This document shows, one piece after another, positions 12,401 through 24,400 of a DNA stretch of 64,000 nucleotides. A program made the position numbers and the translations under genes. Within the stretch, counting starts at the first letter, position 1; each line of letters opens with the position of its first letter. The DNA is from Branchinecta lynchi (Eukaryota; Arthropoda; Branchiopoda; Anostraca; Branchinectidae): NCBI GenBank assembly GCA_023053575.1, contig JAKZAP010000014.1:5766001-5830000 (forward strand), given 5' to 3'. The notes under the pieces were generated by a model. That model worked only from the letters and a program-made list of their open reading frames with translations. It had not been told where the DNA came from and did no database searches.

Positions 12401-15400
12401 CCAAAACGTAAGTGGAGGGATACCTATGACATCGCAAAAGTTGTCCGTCTGTCCGTCTGTCCGTCCGTCCGTCCGTCCGTCTGTAAGCACGATAACTCTC
12501 GAAGGGAATGAGATATTTTGATGAAACTTGGTGTGAGGGTTCGTTGGGTCGTCGGACCAGTCAAGTTCGTAGATGGGCTTTGTAGCTCTACATTTAAGGG
12601 TGGGGGAGGGGATTCAAATTAAGGGACAAACAAAATATTTTGAAACAGCTAATGTGATAGTCGATTATGGGGTAAGAAGACATGCTGAACATGATGGTGA
12701 AAACCATTTTGTCATCGGACAAGTAGTTCGCCCGGAATCCGGCCAAAACCGGAAAGTTTGTTGAAAGTAAAAGTTTTATTTGAAGTTGATTAGATGTTCG
12801 ATTTCGGGGTAGGAAGACATGCTGAAGACGATGGTGAAAATTATTTTCTCGACGGACAAGTATTTCGCCCGGAATCCGGCCCAAACCGGAAAGTTTGTTG
12901 AAAGTAAAAGTTTTATTTGAAGTTGATTAGATGTTCGATTTAGGGGTAGGAAAACATGCTGAAGACGATGGTGAAAATTATTTTCTCGACGGACAAGTAT
13001 TTCGCCCGGAATCCGGCCCAAACCGGAAAGTTTGTTGAAAGTAAAAGTTTTATTTGAAGTTGATTAAATGTTCGATTTAGAGGAAGGAAGACATGCTGGA
13101 CACGATAATGAAAACTATTTTCTCGACGAACAAGTATTTCGACCGGAATCCGGCCCAAACCGGAAAGTTTGTCAAAATTAAAAGTTTTATCTGGAGTTGA
13201 TTAGATGTTCGATTTAGGGCAAGAAGACATGCTGAACACTTATGTGAAAACAAGTTTCTACCCGGACATGTAGTTCGTCCGGAATCCGGCTGGAATTGGA
13301 AAATTTGTTATAAGCTAAATTTCTATTTGAAGTTGATTAGATGTTCATTACTGGGGAAAGAATATACCCTGATTTCGTCTTTGAGCTTTCTTTTTTCGCC
13401 GGACAAGTAGTTCTGGAGTTCGGCCGGAACCGGGAAATTGGCAGAAGTGGCAGGAAGTTTTCGTCAAAACAGATATGACTTATAGGGGTAAACACACATG
13501 CTGAATCCAAATCTGAACTTGGTTTTCTCAGGTGATTAGCTATTTGGCCTTAATCTGTTTCTGAATTTTAATTGTAAAAATGTTCAAGGAGTCTGGCGAA
13601 GACTGGATCTGGCTAAGACAAGACCCAGTTGTCTGGATCAGATATTGAATTTTTGGGATCCCATCGAAACCTTTGGTCTTGTTTCCTTTTACTCTGCTGT
13701 CGCCTTGTGCATCTGGTGGGTCATAAATAAATATATATTAGCCAAGATACTGATTACGACAGTAAAATCTTATTGGCCTAATAAAGTAGTAAGTTCAGGT
13801 CAATTTTGAAATTATTTCTATTTCTTCAATGACAATATTTCCCCTTCAAATGATCACTGAAAGTTGATCAGTCAATGGTTAGGTTTAAGCTCGCAAAAGC
13901 CGGTCATAGCCGATAGTTGCGATGTGCGGTCAACATGTGTGGAAAGGTGGATGAGGATGTGTTCCACTTTATGTGTGAATGTGAAAGATTGAGTGATTTA
14001 AGGGTCGAATTATTTGGGGTGGGAATTACTAGGGAGGAGTGGCTACTAGAAAAAACTGGAAGTACAAATATGGGGGATATTCGTAAGGTGGCTAGATTCC
14101 TCCGCGTTGGTTTGTCCCATAGAGAGCGATTTTTGTAGTTTGTTGTGTTTTTTCTTGTTTTGTTGCCATGACCCCAAGGGTTTTTTCGTGCAATAAATTC
14201 ATTCATTCATTCATGGGCATGAAAGATACAGATGTTGGATTTTCAGTTAGCCTTTCAAGGACCCGTCATACCTTTAATACCCGTGCAACCTACTTCGAAC
14301 CTGTAGTCGTTGATTCTTAAACCTGGAGACCCGAATTCCATGTTACATTCCACACCCGCCAACGATACTAATCTTTGAACTTGCCACAATTCACGATTTT
14401 CCATGCGCATTACGCTCCCGACGGGGGTTCACGTATAATGCTACTGATGCGTAAAACTGGTTATCTGAATCTTGCCGAGTTTTGTTAGAAGTCAATGGGT
14501 CTCGTAAAAGGCTTAAAACAGCCGAAGTCCTCGATAACTTGTTAAAAGCAGAGTATTCAGATAGTTTTGAATATTGGAACATAAACAGTGAATAAACATT
14601 CCTTGAGCTCAAGCTGACTTTGAAACATATATTCAAATAATGTATACAACGGATACGTCAGCTACGATTCTTCATCAGCGACATTTCGGCCCTGACGAGG
14701 ACCCTTGCCAAAAAGGGCCGACATATCGCTGATGAAGAATCGTAGCTGACGCATCCGTTCTATACATTATTTGAATGTAAACAGTAAATGGTGCGAGGTG
14801 ACCTTTAATCACGACTTGAAGATGTCCAAAGACTTCTGGTGTCGCCCGTCACATTGTACTAAAACAAATCTGAACCGGAGATATACAGCGGTGCCGGATA
14901 GGAGCACGTTCTCGCAACTTGGCCGCCATAAAGCTCAACGACTATTTTCCCAGCCAATCAGGAACGGCTCCTTTACGAACCTGAGAAAAACCAGTTCAAG
15001 CCTTTTGCATCAACTTTTCCACTTCCCTAAACGGTCAACCTTGGCACTTTATCAGATATTCGAGTCTCAGCATCAGCAGTAAAGTTTCCTGAACGTCCTG
15101 GATAATATTTCCGCGCTCGTCCCACTTTGAGAAAACGAATCAGAGTCTTAAGAGAATCAAGACGGCCAAGGGGAGGAATTCCCAGTAAACTTACCGTGCA
15201 GTAACTGAAAAAAACTGGAGTCTACAACTGCGTTTTCGATCGTTGTGACATACGAACGTAATAAATAGTCAACTAAATATTAACTTACCCTATATCTCTT
15301 CTCGCCCTTGCTCGTAGATAGTAGGCCTCAAATGCACTCGGTTTCAGGGCAATCGCCTCAGTCGTCAGGTCGACGGCATCAGCTGGTTCCTAACGGAAAG

Positions 15401-18400
15401 AAAACAAAAATCTGTTTTAGTTTATTTTCTAACAAGAAACAGATAACTCCAACAGCCCGAATGAAGCCGAATGTCCGTCCTGACCGAATAATTTAGCACG
15501 CCGGACCTGTAAGCGCAGGTCCGAAATGTCTTGGGAAGGGCAAGGTATTTGCCGACTGGCTAGTCATTTGTACTGACCGTTTTTCAAAAAAATCAACAGT
15601 CAACAACAAATCAACTGATTGTTTTCAAGACAAAATAATTGGTTTCAGGAAAATCAACCTATTTTTCGCCGATTTGAGCCGACTCAATTATTTTTACCGA
15701 CTGGTCGACAACACTGGCGGAGCGGAGCGTCTGCCCCCTACCCATGACGCCTTTGTCGGTGTTGCCTACCGTTTGGTTTGAGGCGCGGGTTGGTTGCTTA
15801 AAGGACCCATCGCCCTATTTACTACAGTATTTTAAAATATTTGAATACTTTAAGACTACGCTGTACTTTCAACAAACAACCCACAGTTTTGGCTGTTTTA
15901 AGCCTTTTCCGAGACTCGTTGACTTGTAGCGAAAAGAGGGAGACAATGAACATAAACATTTTTTTCTGATGGAAAAACTTCTCGCAGACAACCGCCGACA
16001 GCGTGATACACATCGAAGGTATAGCAAATCAGGGCAAGTGCGAAAATCAGCGTGGTTTTGTTAGAGAGGTTAGAATATACCGGGCGAAATTGGGGGCTCG
16101 GGGTTTCGAAATATATGGAGTGATTATGGAAGTAGGCTGCATTAGTATTATGGGTGAGACAGATACTTTAACCCTGTAAGACCAAGTCCACCCAGCTTCA
16201 AAGGGCTTCCTAAAGAAATCTGAATAAGGTAGTCGGAAGGGTGTGCGAAAGAACCAGGATGGATCGCCTCAATCGCCCTTTACACTTCCTGATGGGGGCA
16301 GAGAATCGGGGTTTAGCGCCACCCAGTGTGGCCTGGTCTAAAAAGGTTAATTCTCCTACTTTTTTTTTATCCGAAAGGAGAGAAGCTCGACTACTGGTCA
16401 ATACAGGATACAGACAAAATCATTTTGATCCTCGTACTGACGCAAAAATCACGTGAAGTTTTCAATGGACATAGAGAACACGTCGGAGAACACGTCCCAG
16501 GAATCCGGAGGCGCGCTGAAGTTTTTGACGGAGAAAAATCACAGAAGCTCTCCACCAAATTCCGGATAAGAACTGGCAAAAAAAAAATCAGGCGGGACAA
16601 TTCCACTGGATCCCAGACAAATACCAATAGATACCTTTCTTGGCAAAGATCCTCCTCAAGCAGACGTAAAACTCTAAACTTGTGACCCTAGATTACTAGC
16701 TACGACCCGAAGACGACCCTTTCGGAGAAGGGCCGAGGAATTCCTGAATAGAAGTTTCAGCTGATTAACCTGTTTAGAAGCACTAAAAATTGTCAACGTG
16801 GACTGAAGCCATACTTCTGAATGAATCTATGTTTATAAGTCGTGTTTCTGAACTAGTCTGACAACGTCGCCCCCATCCTTTTATTAACAACGTACACACT
16901 AGCGTACACTTGACCCCGGGCTCTGTTTCGGTATAACCACTCCCCACCCCAAACAAAAATCAAAACTCGCACACTGTCGGAACTATGATAACGGCGACGA
17001 CACATATTTCCGCATCCTTGTGTTAAATGTTATAAGGATATATTTGTTACGAGCCTTTTGAATATTATATGGAAGGTTTTGGATGCCGGGAAGACGGTGA
17101 TGAATAGTGGCAGGGGAGTGGAAGGAAGGGGTTCTCACGGGCTTCCTTCTCCCATGTAGTAAATCACCTCAGCCGAGTCGGTCTCGGGTAGGAATATATT
17201 ACTATTCTGACCCGAGAGCAACCCGGGGGAGGTCCAGTAGATTCTTTAAATGCATGGAAGAAATGGAAGTAGGAAGATTGACTGAAGAAGCTCGCCAGCT
17301 TTAAAAAAAAAAAAAAAAAAGAGGCTGACAACAGAAGTTTTGCGACGAAACATAACACGAAAGGGCCATAACAAATGTATTCGCAAAACCGACACTTGAA
17401 ACGCTCATTAAAGTTGTATCTACATAACTTTCAACACGCCCAACATGTGTTATCTGTTATTGAACTTCTGACAATAGAAGCATTAAGTACAATGTCAGAA
17501 GTTTCATAACAGATAACACTTGTGATTTTAACCGTTTGAAACGTTATACACACAAGAAGAGCGGAAACACAGCCGGAAAAACTTCCGCTGTCTTCTTTGT
17601 TCGTCATAGCGATATCGGAAAAGTCAGCAGATGCTTTTTCGGCTCATCCGTGCTTATCCCTCGTATCGGCACCATCTCAGGCTTGTTATGCATAACGGTT
17701 GCAAACAGATAACATTTGGGATGTTATCTCTTGAAACAGCGCATCCTTGTGTTACCTGTTATGAAGCTTCTGACAGTAATTTCGTTTGTGCGGTAACCAG
17801 GTGTCTGTTACTCTGACAAATTGTTGTTTTCGTAGTTACCGGGTATCTGTTACCCCGGAGAATTGTCCTTTTCTCAAGCACCCAGCAATATGTTAGTAAC
17901 CCTGGTATCTGGTAACGAGTAAAGGCGAGTCTTCACCTTCCGGAATCTGGATTCCCAGATTTTTCGAGATTTGTTTTTAATTTCTTCTGCGATATTTAAA
18001 AATTCAGGAAATCTGGAAGTTCAAAAGCCCCTTTTTCCGGATTATTTTGATATACGTTTGGACCGGTTCATATTCCAGATGCAATTTACAGAAGACGTCA
18101 AAGAATAATCTGGAAGCCTAGATTCCGGAAGTTCCGGGAGGTGAAGACCGGACTTGACCCTGCTGAGACCGGTGTTACCGGAATTCAGTAACCTAGTAGC
18201 CTAGCGGTAAGCCGGTGTCTGAAAATACCTCAGTTACCGGGTAAGAGTAACTCTAAGTTACCGCAAAAACGCAACTAGAGTAATTCGTGAATTTCAGACT
18301 TACCTCCGACTTCCTTTTACACCTCGCCAAGTTCAAAAGCAGATGAAACCTCAGTTGAACAAAAGCCTCTGAATGCTGCTTGTCCGACCCTTTCAGTTCG

Positions 18401-21400
18401 GCCGAAAAAGGGACTTTTTTGAGGGCATACTGATACCGATGCGCCGCCTCTTTGAGTCGTGCCTTCTTGTACAGTGTGTTTCCATCGTCCAGCAATTTTC
18501 CAAGAAGTATCAGCCTAGAAAAGAACAATGGTTCATCGATGGCTTTTCGGAATGAGAGCTCCGGAATTCGGAATCGACTGAAAGAAGAAAAGGCATGCTA
18601 TAGTAGGAAAGATCACTAAAAAGAAGAAAGGCATATTAAAGGAAGAAAGAGTCATCGGGAGGAAAGATTACAAAAAGGGGTTCGGGCCCCGAGTACATTT
18701 TTTTGTAAACAGATCGTCGCTGTCTCCCATTTAGCGACATCTTTCAAAGTGATCAGGGGAAGAAAAAACTTTTAGAAATCCATTTTCCAACTTATCTTGA
18801 TGATTTTTAAGTCGAATAAAATCTTTCTTTACACAGGATAGACGAAAAGAACATTTTTTACCGATATTCTATACTAAAGATAGATTTTTATGTCGCTTAG
18901 CTCTTTTTGACAGCGACAATACGTTAGGGATGATTAAAGTTTAAGTGAAAGACAAATTAAATTTGTGTCTTCTATCTGGATATCATTTTTAACAAGGGAT
19001 TTTTTGTTTTACGTTTTTCGAAGTGACATTGAGAATATGGATGACGACACAAATAAAAAATCGTTGTTCAGAAACCGCAGCAACAGCACTGTCAGAGCTT
19101 TCATAACAGATAACACAAGGATGCGCGGACAACACTTGGGATGTAATCTGTTGGGATTTTGAAAACGTTTTGCATTAAATATATGAATAACGAGCATTGC
19201 TTTTCCGATAGGCTCTCATGACGACAAACAAAAAAGTCAGCAGATGTTTTTTAGGCGATTTCTCTGCTCTTCCTGGCAATGCTTGTTATACACTTAATGC
19301 ATAACTTTTCAAACCTACAACTGACTACATATCAAGTATTGTCTGCTTAAACTGCGCATCCTTGTGTTGTCTCTTCCCATCGGGTTTTCAAACCTGTTGA
19401 AGTGAAAAAGTTAGTCGTAACCACATTTTCGTGTTGCGGCCTTTGTGGGAATCGAACCCCCTCCCCCCCCCCCCCCTTCCTTCCGAAGACCAACTTACAT
19501 GATATCATGTTTTCCTGCGGCCATGGTCCACGTAACTGGACTAAGCTTCGCCCCTCTTCGAAGGAACACCTGCACTACTGCCGACTGGCGATAGGAGATG
19601 GCACGATCGAGAGGCCGCATTCCGCTCATATCTGTGTGTTCGATGGCCGCTCCTCGCTCTATCAACATCTGAAAGGGGAGTTATTATTATTGTTGTTTAT
19701 TTCCCCCAAAATACACAAGAGGAGTATAAAAATTAAACAATACGAAAAAGACAAGGCAGCGTAAGAATAAAAAAAGCAGCCAATTATTTTAAAAAAAGAA
19801 CACGATGGACAACATAATGTTTCTCTACCGGAACACAATCGGACTCCTAAAATTCGGAGCTCTCGCAGTCCTCGCAGAGACTGAGTCTATGGTCGGCTAA
19901 GAGTATTAGACGTCACGAAGCGCTGAGTTAAGGAGAGGCTCCTTGAGATTCTTTAATTATTAAAACAAGCCAATAGTTTGTTTTTTAATCTGAAGCTGTA
20001 TAATCCATCCCATCGTACTAATAAATGAAAGATAAGTGTTTGCCAAGTGACAATTTCCTTTACAGCCTCCTTTTATGTCACGTAACCCATCAAGCTAACC
20101 TTTCAGACTTTTTCATAAAGTTTATCTATTTTTCTACAAAAAAGACAAAGAGTCTTTAATTTGAAATGAAAAGGTCAAAACAAGAGTTTTGAATCTTGTC
20201 AAAACTTGTTGTTTGACTGTTTGTCACAACAAACTGTCTTTAACTCGAAACGAAAAAGGTCAAAACAAAAGAGAACCATGACGAGTCATCAAATTTCCCA
20301 AACATAAATCCCTTTTCGATTCTACGTCTTACGTACTACGTCCCTCGCAACCCTTTCGAAAAAAAAATCAAATGTTTGGCCTCGTCCGCGAGAGAATTTC
20401 GTAATAAAATGAACTGAACTGACAGAGCATAGTGAAAAGTACTTCAATCCTTTCAAGCCTTTTACACTGTAAAAAGTTTCTCCGAGTAAGGATTAAAGTT
20501 AACTGCAGAATTTGCTACTGGGATTAATCTTATCTCTACTGAGACAAGATGAATCCCAGTAGCAAATACTGCAAGATTTTTTTTATAGTTTACTCTATAT
20601 CTATTTTGCTTCTACAAAAAGACAAAAAGACTTAAATCTGAAACGAAAAAGGTCAAAACAAGAGAGAACCGTGACCAGCAGTCAATAAATTTCAAAATCT
20701 TTTTTTCCTTTCGACCATACTTCGATTCTACGTCCGAGATGGGGGTTGGAGAGCCTCAAGACTGAACACAGTAAAAAGCACTTCAAAGTTCAGACGGTTA
20801 TTGTAAAAATCGACTTTCGTAGTTATACAACCAAATTTGCGATTATTGTCAGAAAACGGAAGAAACCAACACATATTACGGCCTGTGTTGCAGCACACAT
20901 AGAAGTTAATAAATTAAATACTTAACACATTAGAAAATATAGAATTTGACTCTAATATGTTCTTTATGTTTCGTTTGACCAAATTACGTTTGTGTTCTTT
21001 TCCGCTCTTTTTTTTTCTTGTATTTACTTTTTCTGTGACAAATTAACGGATGATGTCACCCGTTACGGGCAGGGCTCACTTAGGGTGGGGTTAGTCTAAA
21101 GTGTACAACTTGTTTTTTGTAAATATATAAGCTGAAACCATCAGGTTACTTTTATATAGTAGCTCTCCCTAGTACACTCGTCTTCAGTCTTCCGCATAGC
21201 ATTCACCAACTCCTAATCTAAAATTTGCAGACCCGTTTTTTTCGGACCCAGTAACGAAACGTGTTCCTAAGTGTTTTTTTTTAAAGAAACTGGGTCATTT
21301 TTTCTTAGAAAAAACCGCGTAGCTTCTTTTCTACGACTCCTCCTCTACTCGAAGACGTAGAGGAGGAGTCGTGTTGTGCAACGATGTAACGTGACCTCTT

Positions 21401-24400
21401 GCTCAACAAACTTAACATTTTCAAACTAAAACAGTCAAAATCCTTCAAAATTCTTTAATTTGATTGCCCTAAAGATATGTCAGCAGAGATTTTTGAAGGA
21501 GTATCACTCTTTGATTTCCTTTTTTTTTCTAACTTGATTAAAACAAGTGAAAATTCTAAGATCAAATTTAAAGTCATTAATGCTTAAATAGAACTTGTCC
21601 ATGTCCTCCAGTTTGCTAAATTCACATCACACACTCATTCACAAATTTTCAATAAATCATTTCTTGTTTAAATACTAGAATAGTAGTGACACTTATGACA
21701 AACTATTTTTGTACTTGTCCCTTTAATTCCACCTCAGTCAAGTGTCACCTCCGTTCATAATAGGCCAGTTGAGATTGTCGCTGAGCGAGGCCTGGCAGTG
21801 TCGATCAGAGTTTCTGGTGGTGAACAGGGTTGAGAATGGAGAATCGAGATAGTGTTGAAAAAGGAATACAATTTTATAATCATTGCATTACAAAATAAGT
21901 GAAAGAGCTATCGCGAGTATGGAAGAACAACAGAAGCTAATGGATAAGAGAAAGAAAAGGAGGGGAGGATAACCCCGACCCTTCAAAGACTTAAATGAAA
22001 AGGAGTATTCTGGTGAACCCAAACGAATATTCCAGAAATGGTTGAATTCAGACATCGGGGTCTTCCGATTCTGATGGTAAGTCAGCGGTGATGAGGATTT
22101 GCCGAGGTAAGTGACCTGCTATTTAATTGAAGACCACGAATTTGGAGGATGTTTATCCGAAAAATTAGCGGGACTTATTCGCATTCGTATTTTTAATGAA
22201 TTGTATTTTAAACCGTGACTTGTATATATAAATCATAGGTTACCATTGTAAATATATCCCTTGGTTGATTTTTTTTATTTGTAATGACAAGTCCAGCATT
22301 GTTTGTAAAAGATATTTATGGATAAATAAACCGAATTGTAATTGTAAACTACGTTCATACACAAACAAACGTGTCAATATAATACGTCAAATCCGGTTCT
22401 GGGCACTATCTAAATTTGGTACCAGGAATCGGAAAGGACTCCATTAAGCCATCCCAGAATGAACTTAAACGAAAACCTTGAATGACTCAGTCACAGAGCA
22501 CTTGGAAATTAAACTTTTCCTATTTCCGATTTAGGATTCGCTTTGTCTCTTTTTTTGGGGGCTGAAGGAAACAAATTGGTGACAGGCTGAATGAATCAAT
22601 CTAAACCGCTATATCCAATCTCTCCTGCTGTTTCAAATGAACTTGTCAGGATGAAGAATGAAAGACGAGTTACGTTTGCATAAAAGGAGGAACGAGTGAT
22701 TCAACAAAATCGGCAACCAAAATCAGTAACGGGTGCGGGGTTTCCCCGTTTTGATTTGTTCTCCATCAAAAGAAAACTGTTCTTTTACCATCACAAGAAA
22801 TTAAATATTAATAATAACACTATATTTCATTTGCAAAAATACGGTCGGTGTTCCGTAAGAAAAACTACAAAACTTTCCACAAACATGACAGATGTGTAGT
22901 GCTGTGACCTGTTGTGTTTGTTAGTTATTTGGTTGAAGATTACAAAATTTACTCAATAATTTGAGCCAGTGTGAAGAAACTTAAGGCTACTTGAATGCAG
23001 TTTTACTGAACACTAATAACTCACCTGCACAATATTTGGATCTCCGGATACCGAGGCGTAATCTAGCGGCATTCGTCCCTGTTTGTCTGCCATCTCCACA
23101 TCCGCTCCCTTTTCAATCAGACAGGTGGCAGCCTGGCGCTTTGAAGTTTTGCACGCCCAGCCCAGAGCTGTAAGCCCCTCGTTGTCAGTACGGTTTAGGT
23201 TGGCTCCTAGAAGAACACCAGCATAAAGACGTCCATACCACACGTTTAAAAGACGAACTTGAACTTGAAAAATTTTCTCAAGTAAGAAGAAGAATAAATA
23301 CGCTAGAACAGTGCTCATGTCTCTCAACTCTTAAGGCATTTTTCCGTGCTCCCACAAACAGTTTGTGGGTCGACTGTGGCTCGAAAAGTGTGTTTTCGCG
23401 ACCCTAAGTGTGTTTCCGCAACCAACAGGACTTTTGTGGCTCACTTCGTGGCTCAAATTGAACAAAAAACTGGCGAGATGATTGTCGATTTTGTGGCTCG
23501 CGGGAAATTCAAATTAAGCAGCAAAACAGTACCTTAACAATAAATTAACTACTTTTTCAAGCATATAGACTTCAAAACGAGGATGCCTTTTGTACAGTAT
23601 AGTAAGGAAATAAGCCAAGAGTTCTATTTAATGAGATTTTACATGAATTTAATTTTTATTTTCAGATATTTGAAACTACGGCCGAAAAAATAGAAAAAAT
23701 TGTGTTTCCACGAGTTTCAACTTGTGGCTCGACTGTGTGGCACACAATCGTATTTCTGCGACAAACACTCAGAAGTGTGTGGCCCACAACTGTGTCGCGG
23801 AAAAAGGCCTTTAGAGGACACCGCGCACTGACATAGTGAGCATGTTCCACCCTACTTACCGTAGTTACTACGCATGTCAGATTCTGGCATTTTGCCGTTA
23901 AGGCTGGAACGATTTTTGTTTTTCTATTTTAAAGCACAACATCATGCCACGGACGAATCCGACCAATCACGTTTCAAACATGCGTAGTTACCACGCTTAC
24001 TACGCTCCCGATCATGGTGAGCAAATAGTTACTATTAGTTACTATTTCGAGAAGGCTGGAAAGGTCAGCGTAGTAGCTTTTTACGAGGTTGGAACGATAA
24101 TTTTTATTTTTTAGAATATTAATTTATTCACTCACACTTTCACGGTTACAAAACCAAAATTGGTGAGTACTGTCATAACATAAAAAAGTAACTAATAGTT
24201 ACTATTCCTAGAGGGGTGGAACACGCTCTGTGTCTCTGCTCAGATGTTTTGAGATAGTTGACCACTTTACAGCTAAGTGCGGCCTAAGTGGCGATCCCGA
24301 AACTCCAACACATAAAATACGACCATGTGCGGTATGAAACAACGTTTTTAACGTCATTCCTTAAATTATCTTAAATTGCACTTGCAAGCAATAAGGATGT

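Larger units (their letters stand above)
9412..15288 (-). other. TANC intron 16
   Basis: Holds the LINE pseudogene with nested MITE, a family-D MITE, composite element copy 1, a LINE 3' end, a family-B MITE and a collapsed hammerhead palindrome. No second gene seen. Confidence 0.8.
15390..18303 (-). other. TANC intron 15
   Basis: Holds two MITEs (15525-15752, 15802-16167), the fold-back element at 17929-18148, and several direct and inverted ATAACAGATAACAC / GCGCATCCTTGTGTT modules between 17000 and 17820. Confidence 0.75.
19669..23024 (-). other. TANC intron 13
   Basis: Contains one fold-back MITE (20465-20590) and the perfect hairpin at 21333-21372; the rest is unassigned and AT-rich. Confidence 0.7.

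Noticed and set aside
12594..13158. Overlapping minus-strand open frames repeating [13 protein letters not shown]
   Set aside because: They arise from the 137-bp tandem units of the composite element. The frames break in every copy and recur only with the repeat, so no protein is supported.
12655..13400. Regularly spaced repeats resembling a CRISPR array
   Set aside because: Units of about 137 bases are diverged end to end with no constant repeat or unique spacers, and the context is a eukaryotic transposable element.
19666..19668. ATG at the start of exon 14 as a translation start
   Set aside because: It follows directly on a strong acceptor and the previous exon joins in frame; it is an internal methionine.
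19402..19764. Plus-strand ORF of 120 codons
   Set aside because: It is the shadow of TANC exon 14 on the opposite strand plus a poly-C run.
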